Below, in pieces: positions 1 through 10,451 of a DNA stretch of 64,000 nucleotides. The notes beneath the pieces were generated by a model. The model made no database searches and was not told the origin of the DNA. It worked only from the letters and a program-made list of their open reading frames with translations. How positions within the stretch are numbered: the stretch's first letter is position 1; every line of letters begins with the position of its first letter. The stretch lies in NCBI GenBank assembly GCA_036365515.1, contig CM070873.1, positions 218,538,876-218,602,875 of the forward strand, read 5' to 3'. Both the position numbers and the translations under genes were made by a program. Source of the DNA: Torymus aiolomorphi. Its lineage: Eukaryota; Arthropoda; Insecta; Hymenoptera; Torymidae.

Positions 1-388
1 ATATTAAATGACTATTTTTAAATTCAAAAGAAACTTTAAAATATTTAAACAAGTTAGTTTTTAAGGAAAATTTTCTATTATAAGAATAAATATTTCATAG
101 AGGGCATTGGGATGTGGAAACGTTAAGGGAAAATAAAAAAGATATGTAAGATTATTTCATATTTATTAAAAAAGCTTTTTCATATTTATTTAAAAAGCTT
201 AAAAGTAATACATAGTAGAATACATCTTAATCTACGAGTATAAAAAGTTTCAAATTAATCTTTCAATTTTACTATAAAAATATATTTAGAAACTAGTGAA
301 CATCTTAATTAAAAAGTATTACAATTTAGCAAATAACTTTGAAAATTTAAAATTTAAGTTAAAGAGAAAATTATCTAAAAACTTATAA

Positions 389-679
389 TTATATAAATTC
401 TAGAAGGCATCCACCTAAAGATTTGACGAAGACTTCTCTATTAACTAATTCTGACTCTATGTTGAGAAGCGCCTCTGGCTTCTCCAGTAATAAAGAATTA
501 ACTTTACTTGGAAGGAAAATGTCAAAACTACTGTCTAATTCAAGAACAATTTTTAAGCCGTATTTAGTGGATACCTTTTTTAATGAGGTTATCTTATACT
601 GTTTATTTAGCTCCAAGTCCCGTAGTCGTTTTGTGGGCAGGTATGATGGACTTCTCGCTGCTTCATTTATGAGGTCCAT
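389..679 (-). CDS. Small Polinton TIR protein, 96 aa, OB-fold-like (tentative)
   Basis: Intact 96-residue frame; the right TIR carries an identical protein at 13577-13867, so it is probably maintained. The sequence has an N-terminal LPTKRLRDL segment followed by alternating beta-like stretches (YKITSLKKV, KIVLELD, FDIFLPSKV). I recall similar small proteins from insect Polinton-like elements. The pattern could be a single OB fold binding single-stranded DNA, but no diagnostic residue proves this. It lies 62 bp downstream of the 176-aa gene on the same strand, and in the right copy a splice-acceptor-like TTTTTTCAG sits just before the ATG, so a shared spliced transcript is possible. Function is not established. 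Confidence 0.62.
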   Translation of the reverse strand: MDLINEAARSPSYLPTKRLRDLELNKQYKITSLKKVSTKYGLKIVLELDSSFDIFLPSKVNSLLLEKPEALLNIESELVNREVFVKSLGGCLLEFI

Positions 680-741
680 GACTGAAAAAAGAAATGATAA
701 ATTATTATTTATATTTTTTTTTTATAGAATTACTTACTTAT

Positions 742-1272
742 TTATTCTGACGTATCAGAACTTTCAGGGGTTGAATATTGCTCTCTCAAGTCTTCCACCC
801 AGCGGTATAAAGCGCAAACTATTTCAACTGAACAATTCTGTTTCCACCCGGGACAATGATTAATGCAGGCTAGCGGTCGTATAAATCCAGGAGTTCTTAT
901 AGATGGACAACCCAAATCCTCCAAGTTTCTTATATTATCGAAATAGGGTTGCAGCCAGTGTTTTTTGTGTTCACCTTTGACCCAAATTGTTAATAACGAC
1001 CCCTGCGCTTTTTCTTTCAATTTGTCGAAAGCCGTTGACAGGTATGAATACGGCACCTCTCCGTGTTCCCAATGAATTCCGTGCAGATTGGATTGTAAAT
1101 ATCTATTTAAAATTTTTACATTCTGGTCTAAATCACTCCAATCACAGGGTGGTTGAAATGTCGCAACGTACGGCACCGGATTTAACGCATTAGGATCTAT
1201 ATAAGCAATTTCTTTAAATATAAAATTGCCGTTGTTATCTTTAAAACCTTGTGTATCTACAATTAGTTCCAT
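742..1272 (-). CDS. Polinton TIR protein, 176 aa, RNase-H-like fold suspected
   Basis: Intact frame of 176 residues beginning MELIVDTQGFKDNNGNFIF. It resembles a family of uncharacterised insect mobile-element proteins with a VDTQGF start, in which a first strand with Asp is followed by FxxKE, as in exonuclease-type RNase H folds. Later Cys and His residues (C123, C136, H139, C140, C147, C153) could form a metal site. No complete catalytic set can be assigned by eye, so nuclease activity is only a suggestion. It lies in the left TIR, transcribed outward, upstream of the 96-aa gene. The right TIR copy has a frameshift, so this is the only intact version here. Confidence 0.6.
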   Translation of the reverse strand: MELIVDTQGFKDNNGNFIFKEIAYIDPNALNPVPYVATFQPPCDWSDLDQNVKILNRYLQSNLHGIHWEHGEVPYSYLSTAFDKLKEKAQGSLLTIWVKGEHKKHWLQPYFDNIRNLEDLGCPSIRTPGFIRPLACINHCPGWKQNCSVEIVCALYRWVEDLREQYSTPESSDTSE

Positions 1273-1389
1273 GATAAGTTATATACTGGAAATGTAGATA
1301 ACATTATTTGAATATTATTCAAGAAAAAAAGTAGAGTTAATATAATAGTGTTAAAAGTTAGAGTGAAAGATGTGATAATAACTTATTAA

Positions 1390-2527
1390 TTCATAATACA
1401 TGCAATGTAAAAAATTAAAGTCCCTACGGAGAGATTGAAAAGTTAAAGTACAATAGCTGAGAAAATCTTAGAAAAAAAAAAATATGAACTCATTATATGT
1501 GAAAAAGTTAAAGTAAGAGATGTGAAAATAAATTATAAATTCATGATACGTGCTATGTAAAAAATTAAAGTCCCTAAGAAGAGACTGAAAAGTTAAAGTT
1601 CAACAGCTGAGAATATCTTAGAAAAAAATATGAATTCATTAAAGTAAGAAATTTTAAAGTAACTTATAAATTCATGATACGTGCTGTGAAAAAATTAAAG
1701 TCCCTACAAAGAGACTGAAAAGTTAAAGTTTAATAGCTGAGAATGTCTTAGAAAAATTAATAATTTATAAATTCACGATACGTGCTATGCAAAAAATTAA
1801 AGTTCCTAAGAAGAGACTGAAAAGTTAAAGTTCAACAGCTGAGAATATCTTAGAAAAAAATATGAATTCATTAAAGTAAGAAATTTTAAAGTAACTTATA
1901 AATTCATGATACGTGTTATGAAAAAAATTAAAGTCCCTACAAAGAGACTGAAAAGTTAAAGTTCAACAGCTGAGAATATCTTAGAAAAAAATATGAATTC
2001 ATTAAAGTAAGAAATTTTAAAGTAACTTATAAATTCATGATACGTGCTGTGAAAAAATTAAAGTCCCTACAAAGAGACTGAAAAGTTAAAGTTTAATAGC
2101 TGAGAATGTCTTAGAAAAAATTAATAATTTATAAATTCACGATACGTGCTATGCAAAAAATTAAAGTCCCTAAGAAGAGACTGAAAAGTTAAAGTTCAAC
2201 AGCTGAGAATATCTTAGAAAAAAATATGAATTCATTAAAGTAAGAAATTTTAAAGTAACTTATAAATTCATGATACGTGTTATGAAAAAATTAAAGTCCC
2301 TACAAAGAGACTGAAAAGTTAAAGTTCAACAGCTGAGAATATCTTAGAAAAAAATATGAATTCATTAAAGTAAGAAATTTTAAAGTAACTTATAAATTCA
2401 TGATACGTGTTATATGAAAAAATTAAAGTCCCTACAGAGAGACTGAAAAGTTAAAGTTCAATAGCTGAGAATGTCTTAGAAAAATGAATAACTTATAAAT
2501 TCGTGATACGTGCTATGTAAAAAATTA
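1390..2527. repeat. Minisatellite in left TIR (101/131-bp units)
   Basis: The word AAAGTCCCTA (or a close variant) recurs near 1418, 1568, 1699, 1800, 1932, 2063, 2165, 2294 and 2425, so spacings are close to 101 or 131 bp. Every unit has CAGCTGAGAAT or TAGCTGAGAAT. The longer unit contains an extra segment with GAATTCATTAAAGTAAG. The array ends abruptly inside integrase coding sequence. Confidence 0.9.
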
Positions 2528-3157
2528 GAATTTTATAATAAAGAATTTGAAAGTTTAATGCTAAAATATAATATAAATCTATATTCATCCTATAGCAAAC
2601 TCAAAGCCTCAATTTGTGAACGTTTTAATCGTACATTAAAAAACAAAATGTGGAAAAACTTTAGTTTACAAGGCAGTTATAAATGGATAGATATTTTGCA
2701 AGACCTAACTTTACAGTATAATAATACTAAGCACCGAACGATTGGTATGAAGCCCGCAGATGTTAATTCTACAACAGTTAATAAAGTTTATAATCGTTTA
2801 TGCATTCATCAGAAAACCTCTAAACGTCCTTGTAGGCGTGCAAAATTTAAACTTGGTGATAAAGTTCGAATAAGTAAAAATAAAACTGTTTTCGAGAAAG
2901 GATATACACCAAACTGGTCTACAGAAATTTTTACAATAAATAAAGTATTACCTACATCACCATTTACATATCATTTGAAAGATTATCAAGATAAACCAAT
3001 CGCTGGCGGATTCTATGAAGAAGAACTTATGAAGACTAAATATCCTGATATTTACTTAGTAGAAAAAATTATAAAAAAACATGGCGATAAAATTTATGTA
3101 AAATGGTTAGGTTTTGATAAGTCTCATAATAGTTGGATAAAAAAAAGTGATTTATGA
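2510..3157 (+). pseudogene. Polinton integrase (rve) C-terminal part with chromodomain, 5'-truncated
   Basis: The 215-residue frame keeps the end of a retroviral-type integrase core. ASICERFNRTLKNKMW holds the catalytic Glu (E37 of this frame), followed by the YNNTKHRTIGMKPADV segment typical of Polinton and Gypsy integrases, an SH3-like KFKLGDKVRISK stretch, and a C-terminal chromodomain (about residues 182-215, ending KWLGFDKSHNSWIKKSDL). The first two catalytic Asp residues and the N-terminal zinc-binding domain are absent: upstream sequence switches directly to TIR minisatellite near 2527, so the first few codons are repeat-derived. Integration function must be lost. The stop is 36 bp from the convergent PPP1R15-like gene. 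Confidence 0.86.
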
Positions 3158-3193
3158 ATAAATAAAATTGTAAATAAGATGAACTAATTGTTT

Positions 3194-3400
3194 TTATTTA
3201 ATACCTATTTCCTTACATTTTTTTACAAGAATTGGATGCAAAATTTCATTAACTTTATCAATTCTTCTCCTAAAACGTTCTCTGTCACGAGCAATTTGTT
3301 CCCATTCTCCACACCGAGCCTTATGATATGCAAACCTCCACGCATGCATTACATGAACAGTTAGCTTTTCATCAAAATGTACATTCTTTTTAACACGCAT
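3194..3400 (-). CDS. PPP1R15/GADD34-like PP1 adaptor, 68 aa, on a Polinton
   Basis: The whole 68-residue frame corresponds to the conserved C-terminal core of PPP1R15 (GADD34/CReP) proteins. K5-N6-V7-H8-F9 fits the RVxF motif that docks protein phosphatase 1. It is followed by TVHVMHAW, then CGEWEQIARDRERFRRRI, matching the family's WEQxARDRxRF block, whose Trp and Phe contact G-actin in cellular PPP1R15-PP1 complexes. In cells this unit directs PP1 to phosphorylated eIF2-alpha and restores translation. Comparably short versions occur in some large DNA viruses. The gene follows the DNA polymerase on the same strand; a TTATTTTAG acceptor-like site lies 8 bp before the ATG and a GTGAGT donor-like site near 3495, so a 5'-UTR intron is possible. 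AATAAA overlaps the stop. It is one of few intact frames in this element. No function has been tested. Confidence 0.85.
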   Translation of the reverse strand: MRVKKNVHFDEKLTVHVMHAWRFAYHKARCGEWEQIARDRERFRRRIDKVNEILHPILVKKCKEIGIK

Positions 3401-3826
3401 TGGACACCTAAAATAATAAATTTCTATATTACATATGTAGAATATTTACTATAAATTAATATATAAATTACTATTATACAAAAAAATATACTCACTTATT
3501 ATTTATTTTATAATGACCCCCATGCTAAAGTATCTATATTATTGTCTTGAACATATCTTTTATCATCATATGGACTTAAGGCAATCTTTAACTGCTTTAT
3601 AGTTTCTACATTATGGAGTCGGGATCTTATGGAATACTGTTGTCGTTTTTTAATAGATAAATTTTGCAAACAATCTACAAAATCATCAAACTTTATAGTT
3701 TTTTTAACAACTGAAACCTTAATACCTTTTATTTTTTCATATGATCTTGACCATAAACGCGAGTACTGTACATTTTACTTCTTAAGCCAACGAATTCTGT
3801 AAGAATCTGACCATTACACTCATCTT

Positions 3827-4378
3827 TCATAAGACCAACAATTTTTTTATTTGCATGAGGCATATTAAAGATGTTTTCACTGGGATAGTCTGAAGTATCA
3901 AACTTTGAGAGATTTTTTTCATATCAGCATAAAAATCATCACATTCAACAGCATAAATCAAGCTGTCTGTGTCTGTATAAAGAAGCTTACAATTTTCTTT
4001 ATACATTTTTTTCATATAACTATAATGAAAATCATAAATCAGAGTTTTAGAAATGTCTAAAACTGAAAGTCCAACGTAAATTGGTTTATCTAACAAAACT
4101 TCAACTTTTTTAAGCTGGATAGCTACTAAATTTTCATCAAAAATACTAATACTATGAAAAAGGGGACTTGATATTTGTGCTTCTACGCCATACCTTCCAG
4201 CCCATTTAGTTGATAGCTTGACATCAACACGTTTTCTTACATTCTCCATAGTTTTACCATATACAGCATTATTCATCAATTTGAAAAAGTTTTTTTCAAA
4301 ATCAGTTCTTGCTAACGCCCTCATATTACTATTTAAATTGATGTAAGACTTAAGCCATGGAGATTGTTTAAATTTCAA
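3827..4378 (-). CDS. pPolB segment 4: palm motifs B and C
   Basis: 183-residue frame. [16 protein letters not shown] (K33 to G41) is motif B, which binds the incoming nucleotide. [11 protein letters not shown] holds motif C, with D136 and D138 of the DTD pair. After residue 152 the frame goes wrong at a shortened A run near 3910; the correct continuation is visible in another frame down to 3740, and in yet another to the stop at 3509. Confidence 0.88.
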   Translation of the reverse strand: MKFKQSPWLKSYINLNSNMRALARTDFEKNFFKLMNNAVYGKTMENVRKRVDVKLSTKWAGRYGVEAQISSPLFHSISIFDENLVAIQLKKVEVLLDKPIYVGLSVLDISKTLIYDFHYSYMKKMYKENCKLLYTDTDSLIYAVECDDFYADMKKISQSLILQTIPVKTSLICLMQIKKLLVL

Positions 4379-5148
4379 TACTTTATGAATTTTAACAAGC
4401 TGAAGTCCATTTTTGACAGCTTGTTTAAGTGATCGATAGTGTATAACATAATTTTTTTATACGAAAGTGTAGCCAAAAGTTTTTCCTGTTTTGATCCCGG
4501 TGGTTTTGCTTGCTCAGGACAAAAAGGTAAGTCGTTATGAATGTCATGTATTTCTGAAGGATATTCTAAATCTACTTCTAAAATGTACCCGTAAGGTGCA
4601 TCATCATCTATGAAAAAATCTAAATTTTCACAGTCGTCTATCCACTCAAAGGAATCATAAGGGAGACATTGAGTCATTACCCAACCATATAAATTATTAG
4701 CATCTAAATATATTAGATATGTATTTTCTTTATTTTTATCATAATTTTCAGTCATATATTTATGATTTGCAGCTGCGTAGCGATGAGAGCACTGACTTAA
4801 TCCACCTCTTATACCTCTTTCTATGAATAAAATCATATCTATATCAGTTAATAATTTTAATTGTATGCCAGTATACTTTAGCATTGCATCCCATGCAAAT
4901 CCTGGAGTAGTATAATAATGAGCTGGATCTAAACCATATACGTTTATACTTTGATCACGAAAATTTTCAAAAACATCAGCTAATAATAAAACATCTGTCT
5001 TCATATAAAGATCTGAATATTCTCCAAGGGTATGAATACTAAAGGTATTCCATACTTTTTGTGCATGTTCATAATCTTCATCAGATATGGTTGAACCATT
5101 TAGCACACTGAAAAATTTTGTTTTTTCAGGTAACTCAGTTTCATCCAA
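4375..5148 (-). CDS. pPolB segment 3: exonuclease motif III and palm motif A
   Basis: 257-residue frame. [13 protein letters not shown] (Y48, D52) is exonuclease motif III, and [10 protein letters not shown] contains palm motif A with the metal-binding D149. The intervening [13 protein letters not shown] segment matches the family. The frame ends in a scrambled tail after LATLSYKK, showing the next frameshift. Both catalytic residues are retained despite the breaks around this segment. Confidence 0.88.
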   Translation of the reverse strand: MDETELPEKTKFFSVLNGSTISDEDYEHAQKVWNTFSIHTLGEYSDLYMKTDVLLLADVFENFRDQSINVYGLDPAHYYTTPGFAWDAMLKYTGIQLKLLTDIDMILFIERGIRGGLSQCSHRYAAANHKYMTENYDKNKENTYLIYLDANNLYGWVMTQCLPYDSFEWIDDCENLDFFIDDDAPYGYILEVDLEYPSEIHDIHNDLPFCPEQAKPPGSKQEKLLATLSYKKIMLYTIDHLNKLSKMDFSLLKFIKY

Positions 5149-5195
5149 CTTTTCCCACGAATCCAGGTACTCGTAAGGCAGAACGCCTTTCTTCG

Positions 5196-6026
5196 TTAAA
5201 AGACTGATTTTTCTTTTTCTAAAGATGAAAACTCCTTTGAAACAATTTTATATTCACTTAAATATGAAGCTAATTTTTCTAAAGAAGATGGCATAAATCT
5301 AAATGAATCTACAAAGCGAAATTTAATATCACTTTTCTCAACATGTTTTGTAAAAGAAATATACTTCTCCTTAGTCAATGGAAGTAAATCAACATCACCT
5401 TTCATATAATTCGATATATCATTAATTATAAAGTGAGCATCATAACCACTTAAGTTATGAAATATCACAGGAATCGTTCTTGAATCTTGATAATTCAAAT
5501 TACAGTTAGCATGAGCAGGACCGCGATATTTTCCTGAGAGATGACAATGATCTCTTACCTTATCACTGTTTTCTAATAATTTGTTACAAATGTGACAAAT
5601 TTTTGAATTGAAATAATTAATCATTTCTATCGGTGTTAAAATTGGCATAGATCGTGGGTTTGTATATAAATTAGTAATACGGTCATGTATTACCTTCAAT
5701 TCACTAGCAAACCACATAGCTGGTTTAACCCCACGATAAAATCTATATTCAGATAAAGAGTCATCAAAACTGCACTTCAAATAATATCCTATACTAAACA
5801 TTTCATGTTTTTGAAACGATAAAGTATTAGCCAAACCTTCATCTTCCTGGTTTTCTAGTACAGGCTTTAACAGACATTCACAATCTGCATATATTGTGAA
5901 TGGTAATCTTTCTTTATAATTAAAATTTTTAAAATAGATGATATCTTTACCTTTTATAGGAAGTTTCACCTTGCAATCATTAATATTCTTACATATTCTT
6001 TCATGCTCTTTTAAATTATTTTTCAT
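5196..6026 (-). CDS. pPolB segment 2: 3'-5' exonuclease domain
   Basis: 276-residue frame. Exonuclease motif I is YADCECLL (D48, E50). A Cys/His insertion typical of Polinton polymerases follows: C144, C147, H160, C161, H162, H172 and C175, reading CHICNK then [11 protein letters not shown]. Exonuclease motif II is NLSGYDAHF with D196. The domain proofreads newly made DNA in the family. The frame closes 47 bp before the next segment begins, so a frameshift separates them. The sequence upstream to 6370 shows further polymerase remnants with several stops. Confidence 0.87.
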   Translation of the reverse strand: MKNNLKEHERICKNINDCKVKLPIKGKDIIYFKNFNYKERLPFTIYADCECLLKPVLENQEDEGLANTLSFQKHEMFSIGYYLKCSFDDSLSEYRFYRGVKPAMWFASELKVIHDRITNLYTNPRSMPILTPIEMINYFNSKICHICNKLLENSDKVRDHCHLSGKYRGPAHANCNLNYQDSRTIPVIFHNLSGYDAHFIINDISNYMKGDVDLLPLTKEKYISFTKHVEKSDIKFRFVDSFRFMPSSLEKLASYLSEYKIVSKEFSSLEKEKSVF

Positions 6027-6377
6027 TAAAGAAAAAATTTAAACATCTATCACATATATATCGCTTCTTTTTCTATGTGATAAACTTCCTCCTACTAGAC
6101 GTGATAAATTTTTTATATATATGTAATGTGATTTCAGCTGTCCCTTAATTGTTTTTTCTAATAAAAGAAGATTTACATGATTTTCTTTTTTTCATGTGTC
6201 AAATAAAAGGGAATCACATTTTTCTCATGCAATCCGAAGACATTAACCGATATTAAAGGGTTTTGTTTTTCAAACTTGAAAATTTTTTTATCGTAACAGG
6301 GAATTCTATACCTGTCATATTTAAATTATTTTCATACTGAAGATAATTGCTAACCCTGTTAGGATGATTTTTACGGT

Positions 6378-7217
6378 TTACTGGATACAAAGCAGATAAT
6401 ATTGCCCATTTAAAGCATTGATTATCTTTGTTTTGAATATTAATGCAGGCATTTTTTTATCTAAAAATGGTGGTAAAGGTAAATATGAATTACCACTGCG
6501 CAATGGATTGAACTTATTCATATTAATTTGAATATTAATAATAGAATTTAAAGTCCATCCAGAATCTTTTTCTTGAAATTCTTCTACCTCAGCCAAAAGT
6601 TTATTTAAAACATGATTATCAAACCATTCACTTAAAGATGTACCTAAAACCACTTCAGCGTTTGGCGTATTGAAATGTTTCGTTTCAATACTTTCCTGTG
6701 AATCATCATTTACATCAGAAGAAAGTTTCTTGAATGAACAAGATAGTACAGTGTTAATTTTCATGGCACATCGAATATCTTTCAAAATTTTCTTCACTTG
6801 TTGGCAGAACAATACTGAGGCGTCCTTTAAAAAGGTTGATATATCTATATGTACAAGATTTGCAATTATACTAGTTCTCACCCTTTTATTAAAAGCACTT
6901 TCAATATCAATCCAACGAACTCGATGCTCGATTTCATCCGTTTTTAAATCTGGTACTATTCCATAACCAGTTTTTCCTATAGCATCAAGCTTTGCTTTGA
7001 TACTCTCAATCCTTGCTATGGCGTATAAAATAGATTGTTTTTGAGCTGTTGTCAGCGTTCTTTTTCTCAATAATTCCCGAAGACTATCTAATGATAAAAC
7101 ACATTGTTCTACCCATTGTTCAATAACTTCGGAATCCATAGATTTATATATTAAAATATTTTCCACCTCTTCAAAAATTTTCACATGTTCCTGACAAAGA
7201 TCTTTAACTTCATCCAT
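6378..7217 (-). CDS. pPolB segment 1: N-terminal region
   Basis: This 279-residue frame is the N-terminal part seen in insect Polinton polymerases. Recognisable stretches are RVRWIDIESAFNKRVRT, then EFQEKDSGWTLNSI and NMNKFNPLRSG near the end. The last 20 or so residues are out of frame: the family text resumes in another frame around 6350-6440 (a CFKWAILSALYP stretch). The function of this region is not established; terminal-protein or capping roles have been suggested for N-terminal parts of related enzymes. Confidence 0.82.
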   Translation of the reverse strand: MDEVKDLCQEHVKIFEEVENILIYKSMDSEVIEQWVEQCVLSLDSLRELLRKRTLTTAQKQSILYAIARIESIKAKLDAIGKTGYGIVPDLKTDEIEHRVRWIDIESAFNKRVRTSIIANLVHIDISTFLKDASVLFCQQVKKILKDIRCAMKINTVLSCSFKKLSSDVNDDSQESIETKHFNTPNAEVVLGTSLSEWFDNHVLNKLLAEVEEFQEKDSGWTLNSIINIQINMNKFNPLRSGNSYLPLPPFLDKKMPALIFKTKIINALNGQYYLLCIQ

Positions 7218-7891
7218 TTTTTCAAATTAAAAAAGACTTTTTTTTCGTAAGTGTATTCTGAAAATTAAAAAATTATGTTATCATTTTAAATAATTATTGA
7301 TAAAAAAAAAAAAAAGGTGAAGAGAAATTAAAATAATCAATGATTTTGTATAATATTAGATCAGCATTTGATAATATAGAAACAGTTTAGTTGTATTAGG
7401 CAGTTATAATTAGATAGTATTTTATAAGATTTAACTTACATTATAATAAAATTAAAGATTAAATGATTGGTATAAAGCCTTATGCAATACTTTTAAAATC
7501 TTAGCAGACGACGTGGCAGTGGGCCACAAGTGAGGGACGCGTGAGTGAGAGGTACATAGTGAGAATGTAGAGTGGGAGGGGGAGGGGATACTATCTACTC
7601 GAAGAGTTCATATATGCCCCGTAGGGTATAAGAAATGATGCGTGGTAATTATTTTATTAAATATATTTTATTAAATATATTGAGAGAAGAGGCGTAATTG
7701 AATGCCTGAAACGTTGACAAGGTAGATCATTGAAATCATACAAAATTAATTAATAGTTTTAATACAATAATGATTATGCCAAATATAGTGTAAATATTAT
7801 AAAAATTATTTATATACTATTAATAGTGAAATACTATAAAAAAATTATACATAAAATACTATATAAACTTAATTAAACTTAACTAACTCGC
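7218..7891. other. Polinton intergenic stretch
   Basis: No coding frame is supported. A GC-richer island at about 7505-7625 contains purine-rich GGGAGGGGGAGGGG. The rest is AT-rich sequence between the 5' end of the polymerase gene and the next gene, and may hold the polymerase promoter. Confidence 0.5.
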
Positions 7892-8030
7892 GAATTTCAT
7901 TTTTTAATGTTCGCTTATCCGTTTTTCTCTTTTTTTAAGGAGAATTTCATTTTTTAATGTTTGCTTATCCGTTTTTCTCTTTTTTTAGGGAGAATTTCAT
8001 TTTTTAATGTTTGCCTATCCGTTTTAGGTT
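7892..8030. repeat. 50-bp tandem repeat, about 2.8 copies
   Basis: Units start at 7892, 7942 and 7992, each beginning GAATTTCATTTTTTAATGTT and running through TATCCGTTTTTCTC. It ends just short of the 3' end of the neighbouring minus-strand gene. Confidence 0.9.
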
Positions 8031-8039
8031 CTTCTATAT

Positions 8040-9076
8040 TTAATATTTTTTCATTTCTGCACGAACTTTATAGTCTATGGTAGGATTATGCGCAGGATTC
8101 GGAATTGTTATTAGTTTCGCGGGCGGTGGAGAATTCAATAAATTTAAATCGAATGATTGTGGACTGTATGGCTCTAACGGTGGCGTTGACCAGCTACCAA
8201 ATTCAAACGTAAACGATTCTGGCGTATAGCTCTCCCTTAGCGGAGAAGGTGGTAAAGGCATTTCTTCTATGATATTGAATGACTCCGAGGGTTGATCTAT
8301 TGGTGAAATTACTTCGGGTAGAGGTCTAACTATTGGAAGAAGTTTTTAAATATATTGGATGTTTTTTCTTGCTCCTGGTTTTGGACTAGAAAAACATTTT
8401 CACTACTTTCCACATGGTTTTGTGATGAATTGAGCTGAAAATAAAAAATATATATTTATAATAAAATATATAGCATATGTATCATAAAAAAATACTATAT
8501 TGCTTACCACTTCATTTCTGCGTATACTATACACTACAGGTGATTGCGGTGATTCTTCCTACAAATAAGCATACTTTTTTAATATAATTTAATTAGAAAA
8601 ATTATGCATTACTTTATAAAAAGATAAAATATTACATTATAATAAAACACTGTTATGGTATCTATCAAATCATAAAATTTTTTCAAATACGATAAAATCT
8701 ATGACTATAATTTTTAGGTAGTTTTGAAAAAATAAATAAAAAAATTATAAATTTACGTTAAAATGATAGAGAAAATTGCAATATTTTCATAAAAGCTACA
8801 ATTTCGCAATTCGCTAAAATAATAATAATTTATTTTGAAACTAATAATAGTTTTTAAACTTACCTGATAGTCCTCACACTCATTCAAAACTTCATAACAT
8901 AGCGTTGGTAGATTTCTTACAATTCTCGGGTCCTTTCTATGATCTTCTGCAAATGGACATATTTCAGGAAGATCTATAGTTTTTTCCTTTAACTTTTCCC
9001 ACTCACATTTATGTTGTACACTATTTACAATGATTCTTCTGATTTCCGTCACATAGATCTCTGTACTTTTATACAT
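8040..9076 (-). pseudogene. Three-exon Polinton gene of unknown function, one frameshift
   Basis: Exon 1 runs 9076 to 8864 (71 codons, MYKSTEIYV to NECEDYQ) and ends at a CAG/GTAAGT donor. Exon 2 is 8558 to 8508 (17 codons), bordered by a TTGTAG acceptor and a GTG/GTAAGC donor. Exon 3 starts at 8434 after TTTTCAG. All junctions keep phase 0. Exon 3 stays open for about 30 codons, then shifts frame in a TTTAAAAAC run near 8347; a Pro/Ser-rich continuation is open to 8040. Exon 1 has conserved-looking charged and Cys residues (CPFAEDHRKDPR, LCYEVLNECED), but I do not recognise the family. A start at 9181 is possible but would add an unlikely hydrophobic leader. The location, where capsid genes often sit, does not reveal a role. 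Confidence 0.62.
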
Positions 9077-10159
9077 TTTTAACTTTAAAAATTTTCCAAA
9101 TCGGACGAAGTTGCTTGCGTGAACACTTCCTAAAGACTGAATCTTGTATATTATACGTAGCGAGAAAAGCAACGCTTTCAATATATAATGCCCTTTATAG
9201 AAAAAATTTGGATTTTGGAAAGATTTTCAATGGAGCACTTGGGGTCCTTTGTTTTATGAACGCTTCGAGAGTGACGCGCGGGTGGACGATATCGTTCACA
9301 CATGTGCTGGCTCGCTAAACTGCCTTTCCGAAATTTTCTTGAATTTTACTTCTAAACTAATTCTTTATCGGTTGCTTCGCGAACTAACAATATTAATGAT
9401 ATTTTATTTAATCAATTGTTATTTGAATGAAGCCCTTTCATTTAGTCGAAAAGTATTACATATTTTTGGCTCATTTTTATTTTACAGAATAGTTTTACTT
9501 TATTGTTATGTAGAAATATATAATAATACATAATAGAATGTACTGTTTCATTTATAATTATCAAAGTTAATTATAGTTTGCTAAGTTCTAGTATTATACA
9601 TTTGAATACAAAATTTTAAATAAAATAAACACTTAATTGAAAAGGAATATTTGTGAAATATTGAAAAAATTTAAGTGGAAAAAGAATAATGAACTTGAGA
9701 AAAAAAAAGGTTTAAATTAATTTATATTAACTTACCAATTCGTTTTGAACTTAACTAGTGAAAAGATAGACTTCTGCAGCAACTATCGGTATATTAGATG
9801 AAAATCTTTCAAGCTATTTTCAGACGGTAACGAAAAAATACTCTCAAAGCTCAGTAGCACTTGTCAACTTGAAATAATGAGATGTATCTAAAAAATGTTC
9901 AAGTATTATAAACTAATAGCAAAGCATTAAAAAAAAAAATTTAATTTTATAGAACTATAAATGATAAAGTATTAGAGAATTGAAAATTATATATGTTAAT
10001 ACGTTGAAAAGACGAAGTTATTATAATCGAAAACTTTAAGTTACATTAATATAATGAAGAGAAAAACTGAATCATTATAAGTTAAACTATAGATCAATAA
10101 GCTGTAAGGATTGTATATTAATAAGCTGAAAATCAAAAGTAATTATATGAAATACTTAC
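9077..10159. other. Polinton non-coding stretch (likely 5' leader/introns)
   Basis: Small frames here show no family resemblance and overlap on both strands. On the minus strand there are good donor sites near 10159 and 9735 (both GTAAG), consistent with 5'-untranslated exons of the 8040-9076 gene. Where a Polinton would normally carry capsid, ATPase and protease genes I see nothing recognisable. Confidence 0.45.
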
Positions 10160-10223
10160 GTTTGGTAAGGAGACTAAGCCTCGTAGGACTGACGCGCAGC
10201 CTTTTATCCACTGTCGGTATATA
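10160..10223 (-). promoter_or_regulatory. Candidate core promoter with TATA, Inr and first donor site
   Basis: Read on the minus strand, TATATA (10223-10218) lies about 33 bases before the A of TCAGT (10192-10188), the arthropod initiator consensus. About 30 bases later AAAC/GTAAGT forms a splice donor (exon end 10160). This would produce a short untranslated first exon directed toward the spliced gene at 9076-8040. No transcript data are available. Confidence 0.5.
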
Positions 10224-10451
10224 GGTGCGCATGCGCGACAGTTTAAAGATTGATAGATGGCAGTGCACCTGCACGGTATAGTTATTCATTTTAGATTAAA
10301 GAAGAAAGATCTATAGATGATCGTATGCACATGCGTGGTAACGTAAAAAATTCATAGATGAGTGAGGAAAGATTGGTAGGTGACGAACTGCGCATGACCG
10401 AGAAACTTTTAAGTTTGGGCTGATAAAAAGTATTTACAAACATTTCCTTAC

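Larger units (their letters stand above)
1..2527. repeat. Polinton left terminal inverted repeat
   Basis: Reverse complement of the right repeat ending near 14257. In order from the left edge: about 390 bp of AT-rich end, two outward-facing genes (389-679 and 742-1272), then a minisatellite that runs into the integrase frame near 2527. More than 2.5 kb is long for Polinton repeats, which are usually some hundreds of bases. Confidence 0.88.
3509..7217 (-). pseudogene. Polinton protein-primed DNA polymerase B, multiply frameshifted
   Basis: One gene of about 3.7 kb, roughly 1,230 codons, can be followed on the minus strand from an ATG at 7217 to a stop at 3509, the usual size for Polinton pPolB. 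Its domains fall in order: N-terminal region, exonuclease with an inserted zinc-binding segment, palm motifs A, B and C, and a C-terminal tail ending in ALSPYDDKRY and TLAWGSL. Reading frame is lost at several places: near 6440, within 6030-6370, near 5150-5195, near 4380-4440, near 3910 at an A run, and near 3740. All key motifs remain visible, so decay looks recent, but no full-length enzyme can be made. The PPP1R15-like gene follows 108 bp downstream. Confidence 0.9.

Noticed and set aside
9115..9533. Plus-strand frames (67 and 94 codons) in the Polinton
   Set aside because: They overlap the 5' part of the minus-strand spliced gene or lie in AT-rich DNA and resemble no Polinton protein.
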